From an uncultured Lachnospiraceae bacterium (GTDB lineage: Bacteria > Bacillota > Clostridia > Lachnospirales > Lachnospiraceae): DNA of 35,233 bases. Both the position numbers and the translations under genes were made by a program. Positions within the stretch are counted from its first letter, which is position 1. Every line of letters begins with the position of its first letter. The stretch lies in the NCBI GenBank assembly GCA_910585765.1, contig CAJUES010000039.1, positions 1-35,233 of the forward strand, written 5' to 3'. Of the stretch, positions 24,249 through 32,277 are shown piece after piece. The notes beneath the pieces are model-generated. The model ran no database searches. It was not told where the DNA came from and saw nothing but the letters and a program-made list of their open reading frames with translations.

Positions 24249-25733
24249 ATGGAACAGAGCCGTACACCGCTGCTGCAGGCGGTAACAGATTTGATTGAAA
24301 CAGATCCGGCGTATTTCAGGGTACCCGGGCACAGACTGGAAAAGGGAATCTGTCCGCGCTGGACGGACAGGGTTGGAACGAGGATCTTTGCGTACGATGT
24401 GACCGAGACACCGTTCACGGATGATCTGCACAGTCCGGTGGGGGCGATCGGTGAGGCACAGCGGCTGCTCAGTGCGCTCTATGGCGCGGATCGGAGCTTT
24501 TTCCTCGTCAACGGCAGCACCTGCGGAAACGAGGCGATGATCCTCAGCGCGGCGCTTGAGGGCGAGCGGATCATGATAGCCAGAAACGCGCATAAGTCCG
24601 CGCTCATGGGATTGATCCTGTCCGGGGCGAATCCGGTGTATGTGCTGCCGGAGGTGATCGGCGAGTGGGCGATACAGGGAGAGATCACGGCGGCGTCCGT
24701 CCGCAGAGGGTTTGAGGAGCATCCCGACTGCAAGGCACTGTTCCTGGTGAGTCCGAGTTATTACGGCGTGTGTTCGGATCTGGAGGCGATCGCGGAGATC
24801 TGCCATGCGCACAAAGCGCTCCTGCTGGTCGACGAGGCGCACGGGGGGCACCTGTACTTTCATGACCGATTGCCCATGGGGGCGCTCAGGGCGGGGGCGG
24901 ATGTCTGCGTGCAGAGTATGCACAAGGTTGCGGGGGCACTGACGCAGAGCGCAGTGCTGCACATAAAGCACCACGGTGTGGGGGAGGCGGCACTGGAGCG
25001 CATCGCGCAGAACCTGCAGCTGGTACAGAGCACGAGCCCGAGCTATCTGCTGATGACATCGCTCGACTGCGCAAGGTACGAGCTTGCCAGGAACGGGGCG
25101 GGCATGATGGAGAGGGCACTCATGCTTGCGGAACATGCGGCGGAGAGGATCCGGGCGATTGAGGGCTTTCGCTGCATGGAGAGAGATCGGACGGACAGGA
25201 CACGGCTGGTGATATCGGCGAGGGAGATCGGTCTGACAGGCTATGCGCTGGAAAAAATGCTCTTTGAGGAGTACGCTGTCAACATGGAGCTTGCGGACAG
25301 TGAGAATGTGCTTGCCATCGTGACTTACGCAAACGAGCTGGAAGATATGGACAGGCTGGTCTGGGCGTGCAGGGATATCGGCAGAAGATATGGAGGGAAT
25401 GCAAGTTCGAAGACGGACAGATCTTCCGGGGCAGTCCCTGTGCGCGAGAAAAGTGCGTACCCGCCTTTTCCCAAGCTCCCACGGCAGATTATGACACCGC
25501 GGAAGGCTTATTTTTCTGATACGGAGACAGTCCGCTGGCAGGATGCGGCGGGGAGGACGGCGGGGCAGATGGTCGCACCGTATCCGCCGGGGATTCCGGT
25601 GCTCTATCCGGGCGAGGAGATCAGCCAGGCGGTGTGGGACTACATAGAATGTTTTCGGAGGGACAAAAGACGGATCCACGGCGCTGACCTGGACGGGGAG
25701 ACGGATCAGATCAGGGTGGTCAGACGCATTTAA
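24249..25733 (+). CDS. PLP-dependent Orn/Lys/Arg decarboxylase-family protein
   Basis: Cytoplasmic fold-type I PLP enzyme, 494 aa, of the arginine/lysine/ornithine decarboxylase family. PFRVPGHR-like text (AYFRVPGHRLEKG) and the GSTCGNEAMI loop bind substrate and cofactor. VDEAHGGHLYF (Asp195, His198) stacks on the ring, and SMHKVAGALTQS places the Schiff-base Lys226. A smaller C-terminal domain (about 410-494) follows. It lacks the N-terminal wing domain of inducible E. coli-type enzymes, as in Bacillus SpeA/YaaO-type proteins. Substrate choice among Arg, Lys and Orn is not clear. The start ATG 24249 follows GGAAAGGAAACGG; earlier GTG 24213 has no ribosome site. Confidence 0.88.
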   Translation: MEQSRTPLLQAVTDLIETDPAYFRVPGHRLEKGICPRWTDRVGTRIFAYDVTETPFTDDLHSPVGAIGEAQRLLSALYGADRSFFLVNGSTCGNEAMILSAALEGERIMIARNAHKSALMGLILSGANPVYVLPEVIGEWAIQGEITAASVRRGFEEHPDCKALFLVSPSYYGVCSDLEAIAEICHAHKALLLVDEAHGGHLYFHDRLPMGALRAGADVCVQSMHKVAGALTQSAVLHIKHHGVGEAALERIAQNLQLVQSTSPSYLLMTSLDCARYELARNGAGMMERALMLAEHAAERIRAIEGFRCMERDRTDRTRLVISAREIGLTGYALEKMLFEEYAVNMELADSENVLAIVTYANELEDMDRLVWACRDIGRRYGGNASSKTDRSSGAVPVREKSAYPPFPKLPRQIMTPRKAYFSDTETVRWQDAAGRTAGQMVAPYPPGIPVLYPGEEISQAVWDYIECFRRDKRRIHGADLDGETDQIRVVRRI

Positions 25734-25742
25734 AATTTTTTG

Positions 25743-25772
25743 TGTATACAAATAAAATATCCGCAGATAATA
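25743..25772 (+). promoter_or_regulatory. Possible forespore (SigF/SigG) promoter of spoVA
   Basis: TGTATA at 25743-25748 resembles the -35 of forespore sigmas (GYATA), and GATAATA at 25766-25772 resembles their -10 (CATAnTA), 17 bp apart. This is consistent with SpoVA gene control by SigG. The fit is partial and the stretch AT-rich. Confidence 0.4.
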
Positions 25773-25819
25773 ACCATGAAGAGGGAAGCGGGCGAGAGAG
25801 ACGCCGGCTTTGGAAAGGC

Positions 25820-26476
25820 ATGGTTATTTTTGTGGCGAATGTAGTGTTGTATCTCATGGCAAAACAGAATGTGGCGACGGCAAAGGAAGACGTGGAGCTC
25901 TCCGATGTGGCGAGCATATACTGCGAGGACGAGATGATCCGGGCGAAGGCGGAAGCGCTCAAGGTACACCGTTTCCGGCAGGATGGTCAGCCGAGGGTGG
26001 TGATCAGCGTCCTAAAGATCATAGAGCAGATCACCAAACTCTGTCCGGGGATCACCGTCGAGAGTATCGGAGAGACCGATATTATCATCGAAAAGGCATC
26101 GCTGCAGCATGATAAGCCGGAACAGAAAAACGGGCTGGGGGCGTATGTCAGGATCGCGTTTGTGTCGCTGATCTGTTTTTTCGGTTCGGCTTTTACGATC
26201 ATGGCATTTCACAACGATGTCGGTCTGGCGGATGTGCTGGGCAGGATATATGAGCTGGTGATGGGGGCGGAGTCGGACGGGTACACGGCTCTCGAGATCT
26301 CGTATTCGGTCGGTTTGGCAGCAGGGATCATCGTGTTTTACAATCATGTGGGTGGTAGGCGGCTGACCTCCGATCCGACGCCTCTCGAGGTGGAGATGCG
26401 CAACTATGAGCGCGATGTCAACCAGGCGCTCGTGGAGATGGCTGGCAGGCAGAAGCTTGAGAAGGATGTGGATTGA
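25820..26476 (+). CDS. spoVAA: Stage V sporulation protein AA
   Basis: SpoVA proteins form the channel that loads dipicolinic acid into spores. This is SpoVAA, 218 aa from ATG 25820. The N-terminal soluble part contains QNVATAKEDVELSDVASIYC and a second domain, then membrane helices (VRIAFVSLICFFGSAFTIM) with FHNDVGLADVLGRIYELVMG. The start 25820 follows TGGAAAGG, only one base away, so a nearby GTG (25832) or the longer frame from 25742 is not excluded. The gene is followed by spoVAB with a 1-bp overlap. Confidence 0.85.
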   Translation: MVIFVANVVLYLMAKQNVATAKEDVELSDVASIYCEDEMIRAKAEALKVHRFRQDGQPRVVISVLKIIEQITKLCPGITVESIGETDIIIEKASLQHDKPEQKNGLGAYVRIAFVSLICFFGSAFTIMAFHNDVGLADVLGRIYELVMGAESDGYTALEISYSVGLAAGIIVFYNHVGGRRLTSDPTPLEVEMRNYERDVNQALVEMAGRQKLEKDVD

Positions 26477-26925
26477 TGGTCTGGAAAATCATATTGTTGT
26501 GGATAATCGGTATCAGTTCGGGGATCATGGTCTCGGCGGGAGTCTTTACAGTGCTTTTTGTGGTCGGTCTGGTCCCGCGGTTTGCGGGGAGGACGGACAC
26601 GGCGAGGTGTGAGCTATTTTATGAGGAGTGTCTGATCTTTGGCGCGGTGCTGGCGGATGTGATCAGCGTGTTTCCGATCAAAGGCTCACTTGGGAGCTGC
26701 CCGGACATTTTATTGACAGTGCTCCTGATCTTTATCGGTATGTTTGCAGGTATCTTTTTCGGCTGTCTGTCCATCGCGCTTGCGGAGGTGCTTGACGGCA
26801 TACCGATCTTTGCGAGAAGGGTAAAGTTGAAGATGGGTGTGAGTATCGCGGTGCTCGCGGTCGCACTCGGAAAGATCGCCGGATCGCTTGTTTATTTTGT
26901 CAATGGATTTTTTGAAGGGATTTAG
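26476..26925 (+). CDS. spoVAB: Stage V sporulation protein AB
   Basis: Small integral membrane protein, 149 aa, with about four hydrophobic helices. SAGVFTVLFVVGLVPRFAGRT and FGAVLADVISVFPIKG fit SpoVAB. The ATG overlaps the spoVAA stop (TGATG), so translation is coupled. SpoVAA and SpoVAB co-occur in many but not all spore-formers. Confidence 0.85.
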   Translation: MVWKIILLWIIGISSGIMVSAGVFTVLFVVGLVPRFAGRTDTARCELFYEECLIFGAVLADVISVFPIKGSLGSCPDILLTVLLIFIGMFAGIFFGCLSIALAEVLDGIPIFARRVKLKMGVSIAVLAVALGKIAGSLVYFVNGFFEGI

Positions 26926-26939
26926 GGAGGATAGGATTG

Positions 26940-27401
26940 ATGGCATCAGAACAGAAAAAAGAGGAATATCAGGAGTATGTGCGGCAGAATTCGCCCAAGA
27001 CCAATCTGCCCCTGCAGATGGCAAAGGCGTTTGTCATGGGCGGCGTGATCTGCTGCGTGGGACAGTTCATCGTCAATACGGCTGCGGAGCAGTTCGGCAT
27101 CGGGAAAGAGACCGCGGCGGGCTGGTGTTCTATGATACTGATACTGATCAGTGCCCTGCTGACAGGTTTCAACCTGTACGGCAGGCTGGTGAAGTGGGGC
27201 GGTGCGGGCGCGCTCGTGCCGATCACCGGATTTGCCAACTCGGTGGTGGCGTCGGCGATCGAGTACAAGACGGAGGGGCAGGTGTACGGTATCGGGTGCA
27301 AGATCTTTACGATCGCGGGACCTGTGATTTTGTACGGTATAGTCACGAGCTGGGGGCTTGGGATCCTGTACTGGCTCGGAAAGATCATGGGGATATTGTA
27401 A
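26940..27401 (+). CDS. spoVAC: Stage V sporulation protein AC
   Basis: Membrane protein of 153 aa. In B. subtilis SpoVAC is a mechanosensitive-type channel component involved in dipicolinic acid movement. Several hydrophobic segments are visible (for example FVMGGVICCVGQFIVN), as is VPITGFANSVVASAIEYKTE, a signature of the family. ATG 26940 follows GGAGG. In most Clostridia spoVAD and spoVAE follow directly. Here a minus-strand gene starts its stop codon 5 bp later, so the operon appears cut short. Confidence 0.92.
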   Translation: MASEQKKEEYQEYVRQNSPKTNLPLQMAKAFVMGGVICCVGQFIVNTAAEQFGIGKETAAGWCSMILILISALLTGFNLYGRLVKWGGAGALVPITGFANSVVASAIEYKTEGQVYGIGCKIFTIAGPVILYGIVTSWGLGILYWLGKIMGIL

Positions 27402-27405
27402 TGTA

Positions 27406-28371
27406 TCAATTTAGGATAAATTGTGCATAGACTGTATATTTGTCGAAGTCTCCGGGCTTGCGGAGATCCAGAACACTCTTCCGGATCCTGTAGGTGCCCG
27501 GAACAAGCGCCCCATACAGCCATTCCCAGTTCAGTTCCTGCTCTGTACTGCCGTCGATCGTACAGGCGACATCATTGAAGGCGTACTCTCCTTCCAGTAT
27601 GACAGGCACCTCCTGCCACATATTATCTCTCTGCATTTCGATCAGAAAATCCGTGCCGCAGCTGAGATCACCTGTTGCGGCATCGCCATCATACTGTTGA
27701 AATACAAGCGTTGCACCGGTTGACGAGATATTCTTGAGTGTGAAGGACACCCCGATCTGCTCCGCCTCGGACTCCCGGCTGTAGATATATGCAGCGCCTG
27801 ATCTTTTTGATGTGTCGAAAGTCAGCGTGCCGAGGATCTCCATAATCTGGTCAGAATAGGCATCCCACCAGTCATCCACAGAATAAGTCAGGGCGACGAT
27901 GCCGTCATAGCCATCCCGAAAAGTGATAAAATCCCAGTGTGAAAGATTGTCATAAGTGCCGATGCTGGCTGCATGACCTGCGATCGTTGTCTCCTCCGTG
28001 GCAAGTCCTGTTCCGCAGACACCGAAGCTGTCGATGTAGTTGAGTGCGATATAGCCCTGCGGCACCCCGTCGGGATAAAAGCGGATCCCGTACAGACCAT
28101 AGTCTGTCTCACCGCTGTCCGTCGGGCAGGTTTCATAGTGCCAGCCGTCAGGGATTGACAGGGTGATCTCGCCGTAAGGTCCGCCCTGCACTGCGTCGGT
28201 GCTTTCGGGAGCTTCGGCAGGCGTTTCGACGGTTTCGTCTGGACTTTCGGAGGCAGTGGGATTGCAGGCGGCGTCTTCGCCTGGAAAGCTGGCGGTGGCT
28301 GCGCAGCCGTTTGTGACGATACTGATCGAGAGTACCGTGGTAAGTATGATTGTCGCGGTATTTTTTTTCAT
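27406..28371 (-). CDS. Lipoprotein with C-terminal Ig-like domain
   Basis: Secreted lipoprotein, 321 aa, uncharacterised. A hydrophobic signal peptide ends in TNGC (a weak lipobox), and a Glu/Pro/Thr-rich linker runs to about residue 60. The middle domain (about 65-195) contains ITLSIPDGWHYE. The C-terminal part (about 210-321) with TGATLVFQQYDG, WEWLYGALVPGTYRIRKSV and DKYTVYAQFIL resembles an Ig-like domain common in clostridial lipoproteins. ATG follows AAGGAGG. The stop codon is 5 bp from spoVAC, on the opposite strand. Confidence 0.8.
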   Translation of the reverse strand: MKKNTATIILTTVLSISIVTNGCAATASFPGEDAACNPTASESPDETVETPAEAPESTDAVQGGPYGEITLSIPDGWHYETCPTDSGETDYGLYGIRFYPDGVPQGYIALNYIDSFGVCGTGLATEETTIAGHAASIGTYDNLSHWDFITFRDGYDGIVALTYSVDDWWDAYSDQIMEILGTLTFDTSKRSGAAYIYSRESEAEQIGVSFTLKNISSTGATLVFQQYDGDAATGDLSCGTDFLIEMQRDNMWQEVPVILEGEYAFNDVACTIDGSTEQELNWEWLYGALVPGTYRIRKSVLDLRKPGDFDKYTVYAQFILN

Positions 28372-28647
28372 ATGCTGTTTCCTCCTTGTCCTGTATATAG
28401 ATTTCGAGTGGCTATGTGTCTGCCCGGCGCGCTTTTTTGCGCGGCGCGTCTGTATAAAAGGCTGTTTCGCGGCAGGTTTTGCAGGTATATGCAGTGTTCC
28501 TTTACTAATATAGAAGGAAAAAAATGCAGTCGGTTGCGTTTATGTACATCAAATCGGATCCGGGTGGACCTGATCAGATGGCATGAATATCCCCCTTTGC
28601 CGTCACATATAATGAACAGACAGTGTGTTGGAGAATATGGTGGTCGC
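28372..28647. other. Divergent intergenic region
   Basis: Between the lipoprotein and the truncated M23 gene. It contains CGCGC/GCGCG around TTTTTT near 28430-28446 and a TTCCTT/AAGGAA hairpin around 28497-28519. No clear promoter was identified. An ORF upstream of 28648 in the same frame has no ribosome site. Confidence 0.4.
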
Positions 28648-29268
28648 GTGAAAAGTAAAGTGATGGTGAGTCTGGTGCTGGTCGCGTTTGCGCTGGCGGC
28701 GGGGATCTTTGTGTATGAGAGCAGGACGCAGCAGGTCAGCCAGACGGGCAGCAATTTTATCAAGTGGGTGGATTTCAACGCGTCAAAGGATGCGATGAAG
28801 AAGGCATGTCTCATGGACATAGAGTCGTATGGATCGAGCCGGCATCTCGACTGGATCACGCTGCTTGCGTATGCCGCCGTGCGCGGTGGCGGGGAGTTTG
28901 ACAGCAAGTCGACAGAATACATTGACGAGATCGCGGCGAAGATCACAAACGGCGAGATCACCGAGGAGGAGCTGCGGCAGAAGTACCAGTATTTTCCCTA
29001 TTATTATGAGGCATATTCCGCGGTGCTCGGAGGCATGGTCGGGGAATATGAGCTAGAGGATGCGGACGGTACGTATCAAAAGAAGTACGGTCTGAAAGCG
29101 TTTTCGCCGATAGCGGCGGGGTTTTCTTATCAGGATTATGATGACTTCGGTGTAGGAAGGGATTTTGGATACAAGAGACAGCATCTCGGCCACGACATGA
29201 TGGGGCTGGTCGGTACGCCAAATAGTATAAAAAACTATATAGCATTTCAGCCTTGTTACAATAGCTGA
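28648..29268 (+). pseudogene. M23-type peptidase, C-terminally truncated
   Basis: An N-terminal membrane anchor (KVMVSLVLVAFALAAGIFVYES) leads to a domain with DFGYKRQHLGHDMMGLVGTP, the entry to an M23 endopeptidase-like domain whose active HLH motif should follow. After GTP (near 29220) the sequence turns into unrelated NSIKNYIAFQPCYNS and stops, so the catalytic part is missing. The remaining 206 aa compare with about 270 for intact relatives as I recall them. The start is probably GTG 28648 with GGTGG or GGAG nearby; ATG 28612 is possible. A hairpin TTTCAGC/GCTGAAA follows at about 29246-29271. The break marks a rearrangement junction. Confidence 0.75.
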
Positions 29269-29324
29269 AATTAGCACATAGTATGTTTTAGTTATTTTTC
29301 TGCAGTTCCTGGATTTTGAGGTTT

Positions 29325-29363
29325 GGCGGGGCTCATCACGATGGCGGGTGAACCCCGCCTTTT
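29325..29363 (+). terminator. Terminator between M23 fragment and araC-type gene
   Basis: Stem GGCGGGG/CCCCGCC with a 21-nt loop, followed by TTTT on the plus strand. It fits the end of the plus-strand transcript; the T-run on the minus side is weaker. Confidence 0.75.
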
Positions 29364-29380
29364 CATGTTTCTAAAGATTC

Positions 29381-30580
29381 TCAACGTACATCGGGATGTT
29401 TCCGATACATGTTCGGCGTAACCCCAAATTTCTTTTTGAACACGTTCTGAAAATACGCCTGGCTGGAAAAACAGAGGTAGCTGCTGATCTCACTGATGGA
29501 TTTGTCCGTGTAGGTCAGCAGCGATTTTGCCTCTTCCAGCTTGCAGCGCATGATAAATCCGTTCATCTCGAATCCGAGCTCCCTCTTAAAACAGCGCGAG
29601 AGATAGGAGCGGCTTTTGCCGACATAGGCTGCCACATCAGAGGTGGAGATTGCCTGGTTGGTGTGCTGCTTGATATACTGGATGCACTTGTAAATGTCCG
29701 AAGTGGTGTCGCGGGGGATCTGCGCCTGCGCCACACGGCGTGTAAAATCCATCATCATGTTGTACTGCATCTGGTAAACCGCCTCCGCACTCTGGAGTTT
29801 TTCGCTTTCCTGGATATAGATATCGCTGAGCTGATAGGCGGATTCGATGTCAAGGCCGCCCTCGATCGCGCAGCGGGTAACCAGTGTGACTACGGTAATC
29901 AGGATATTTTTTGCCTGCCGCAGGGTATTGTCCGCAATCCGCCCTGCCTGTATGGAGAATGCGTTGGAGAAGAATCTTTTCAGCCCTTCAATGTTTCCAC
30001 TGCGGATATAATCCAGATACTGCTGCTCATAATGGTATGTGTTGTGGAAGCGTTCCATCTCTTTGGCATCATAACTTTTCGACAAATGAAGGGAAGCGAC
30101 GGAATCGCTTTTCGTGTCAGTGTATACATTCAGATATACTTCAATATCAATCACATCATTTGACAATTCCTGATAAAACAAGGCTAAAAAATGGCAGAAC
30201 TGATGAAAGGAGTACACGGGCGTGAACTGATACAGTTCTGTCAGCTGCTCCCTGTGCCCCAGCGGGATAGAATATTCCTTCATGATATTCCTGATGGATT
30301 CCGGGGAGGGCAATATACTGATAACGGGACCGATCAAAACCATCTGTCCCGTTTTTGTGTTTTGAACAAGGCCGATATAGTGAAACTCTTTTGTGACAAG
30401 ATAGGAAACGGGCTGTTTTCTGGAAACCAGGTCGGACAGATGAGGTGCGGCAAGGTCAAACGGGAAGCCGGTGTCAGGCAGGACCAGCTGCAGGTGTCCG
30501 TCCTTATAATAGTGTATTGGGAGATAGGTGCAGTTGTATAGTGTCTGGCAGAATGAACAGATCGAATCCCTTGAGTCCAT
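29381..30580 (-). CDS. AraC-family transcriptional regulator
   Basis: Cytoplasmic regulator, 399 aa. The C-terminal AraC/XylS DNA-binding domain has both helix-turn-helix units (ISTSDVAAYVGKSRSYLSR, and ISEISSYLCFSSQAYFQNVF) and ends with KKFGVTPNMYRKH. The long N-terminal part (about residues 1-290) is unassigned and probably senses a sugar signal or an upstream partner; it has several Cys near the start (CSFCQTLYNC). ATG 30580 follows AGGAGGTT. It is divergent from the GH5 gene across 168 bp, so it likely controls it. An 18-bp motif shared with the GH78 upstream region could be its target. Confidence 0.9.
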   Translation of the reverse strand: MDSRDSICSFCQTLYNCTYLPIHYYKDGHLQLVLPDTGFPFDLAAPHLSDLVSRKQPVSYLVTKEFHYIGLVQNTKTGQMVLIGPVISILPSPESIRNIMKEYSIPLGHREQLTELYQFTPVYSFHQFCHFLALFYQELSNDVIDIEVYLNVYTDTKSDSVASLHLSKSYDAKEMERFHNTYHYEQQYLDYIRSGNIEGLKRFFSNAFSIQAGRIADNTLRQAKNILITVVTLVTRCAIEGGLDIESAYQLSDIYIQESEKLQSAEAVYQMQYNMMMDFTRRVAQAQIPRDTTSDIYKCIQYIKQHTNQAISTSDVAAYVGKSRSYLSRCFKRELGFEMNGFIMRCKLEEAKSLLTYTDKSISEISSYLCFSSQAYFQNVFKKKFGVTPNMYRKHPDVR

Positions 30581-30649
30581 GATAACCTCCTGTACAAAAA
30601 ACAATTTAAAAAAGCAAATCAAAGGTTAGAAGTAACGTTTAAAACAACT

Positions 30650-30677
30650 TTACAATATTTCGCACAAGATTACAATA
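30650..30677. promoter_or_regulatory. Two TTACAATA direct repeats
   Basis: TTACAATA at 30650-30657 and 30670-30677, 20 bp start to start. This is the expected spacing (about two helix turns) for AraC-type half-sites. Confidence 0.55.
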
Positions 30678-30679
30678 CA
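30662..30679. promoter_or_regulatory. Shared operator motif upstream of GH5
   Basis: GCACAAGATTACAATACA. The same motif occurs at 32181-32198 before GH78 with 16 of 18 bases identical. It lies in the divergent araC-GH5 region. Confidence 0.65.
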
Positions 30680-30687
30680 AAATTAAA

Positions 30688-30699
30688 TTAAGCGCTTAA
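30688..30699. promoter_or_regulatory. Palindrome TTAAGCGCTTAA
   Basis: A perfect 12-bp palindrome between the AraC motif and the GH5 gene. It could be a site for another regulator. It is about 50 bp before the GH5 ATG, within reach of a promoter. Confidence 0.5.
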
Positions 30700-30748
30700 A
30701 ATGATAAATAAATTTTGAAAATTCAAGAAGAAGGAGTCGGAGGTATTT

Positions 30749-32161
30749 ATGGAACAGATTTTAATCAAGGGTATGAAATTTCAGACATTTGACGGAAAAC
30801 AGGTTTTGTTCAATGGCATCAATGTAGTGTGTAAGGACAAAAAGTCAGGATATCTGTTTCCCAATCTGGCAAAATCATTCCAGTCATTTCATGAGATGGG
30901 ATTTAACCTGATACGGTTTGGCATTTTCTGGGACGGGGTGGAGCCGCAGCCGGGAGTATACGACATGGAGTATCTGAAAAAGGTAAAAGATACCATACAG
31001 CTTGCACAAAAGTATGGCCTGTATGTCATGGTAGACATGCATCAGGATCTGTTTGGACAAAAATTTGCGGACGGTGCGCCGGACTGGGCGACACTGGACG
31101 AGGGGGCTAATCATCCGGAAGGATGTACGATGTGGTATGATGCGTACCTGCAGAGCGAGGCCATCATCAGGGCGGCAGATAACTTTTGGGCAGACAAAGA
31201 AGCTGCGGACGGCATCGGGCTTCTGGAGCATTATGCAAAAATGTGGGAGCAGATCGTGCAGTATCTGGACGACTGCGAGAATATCATTGGCTGGGAGCCG
31301 ATGAATGAGCCTTTTATGGGAAGTCTTGCGCGCAATGCCTTTGGCGCTGCCACAATGAAAATAAAGGAACAGGCGCCGCAGTTTGACTTAAGCCGTCCTG
31401 CGGAGATTACGCCGGAACAGCAGGCGCTGTTTATGGGCTGTGTGACGGAACAGCTGCAGGAATTTGACCGCACTACGCTGATGGATTTTTACCGGCGAAT
31501 GTGGGAAGCTGTCAGCAGATACAGCAGAAAACCGCTTGTTACGGGAGGAAACATATACAGCAGCAGTACAGTCCGCACCGGAATCGGGAGACTGGAAAAT
31601 CCGGCTGCAGGGGAAGGCATACAGATTTATGCCCCGCACGGATACGATTCTGTGGTTGATTCAGACCGTTATGAGAATTTCAGCAAAGAGAATGTAGAGC
31701 AGCTTTTTGCGGATAAACGCAGTTCGCAGGAGGAACTGGAACTTCCCGTGGTTGTAGGGGAGTGGGGAGCGTTTCCATCCAAAGACTTTACAAATGACCT
31801 GATCCGTCATATGAACGGGATTCTGGAAAGGTATCTGTGGAGTTCCGCTTACTGGGAATATCATCCGGGAATGGAAGATGATGAGAACTATAGTTCCCTT
31901 TGCAGGGCTTATCCGGCGGAGACGGCGGGCGAGTTATGCTCTTATCATTATGATGAGGATAAAAAGTCTTTTGAAATGACATTTAAGGCGGCTGGCAGGA
32001 GCAGGGTTTACTGCCCTTTTGATCCCGTGTGCGTGACCGGATTGGACGGGGAGGGAGAATATCCAATCGATTATAGCGTGGAAAAAGCGGGCAAGACTGC
32101 AAATTATGTGTCTTTCAATCTGGAACAGACCGGGGTTACTACAATAAAAATAAACGGATAA
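30749..32161 (+). CDS. GH5-family glycoside hydrolase, cytoplasmic
   Basis: Clan GH-A enzyme, 470 aa. The acid/base is Glu187 in WEPMNEPFMG and the nucleophile Glu338 in VVVGEWGAF. An aromatic substrate wall (e.g. SAYWEYHPGM) follows. The N-terminal sequence (FNGINVVCKDKKSGYL) and the C-terminal beta-sandwich (about 390-470) resemble endoglycoceramidase-like GH5 members, but the ligand cannot be set. There is no signal peptide, so it acts in the cytoplasm on imported sugars. Start ATG follows GGAGGTATTT. It is probably transcribed with GH78. Confidence 0.85.
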   Translation: MEQILIKGMKFQTFDGKQVLFNGINVVCKDKKSGYLFPNLAKSFQSFHEMGFNLIRFGIFWDGVEPQPGVYDMEYLKKVKDTIQLAQKYGLYVMVDMHQDLFGQKFADGAPDWATLDEGANHPEGCTMWYDAYLQSEAIIRAADNFWADKEAADGIGLLEHYAKMWEQIVQYLDDCENIIGWEPMNEPFMGSLARNAFGAATMKIKEQAPQFDLSRPAEITPEQQALFMGCVTEQLQEFDRTTLMDFYRRMWEAVSRYSRKPLVTGGNIYSSSTVRTGIGRLENPAAGEGIQIYAPHGYDSVVDSDRYENFSKENVEQLFADKRSSQEELELPVVVGEWGAFPSKDFTNDLIRHMNGILERYLWSSAYWEYHPGMEDDENYSSLCRAYPAETAGELCSYHYDEDKKSFEMTFKAAGRSRVYCPFDPVCVTGLDGEGEYPIDYSVEKAGKTANYVSFNLEQTGVTTIKING

Positions 32162-32180
32162 AACAAATTCATAATAAATA

Positions 32181-32198
32181 GCACACAATTACAATACA
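32181..32198. promoter_or_regulatory. Shared operator motif upstream of GH78
   Basis: GCACACAATTACAATACA, matching the 30662-30679 site at 16 of 18 positions and oriented the same way. A separate promoter for GH78 is therefore likely. Confidence 0.6.
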
Positions 32199-32277
32199 TG
32201 CGCCTGATATAAACGTAAAATGTAAATACAGACAGCAGAAAACGAGGCGGAAACAAAATAAAACAGGAGGTGCTTTT

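Noticed and set aside
24222..25751. Long minus-strand ORF (509 codons) opposite the decarboxylase gene
   Set aside because: It is a shadow of the plus-strand gene caused by codon composition. It has low-complexity Arg/His/Leu text and no ribosome site or family motif.
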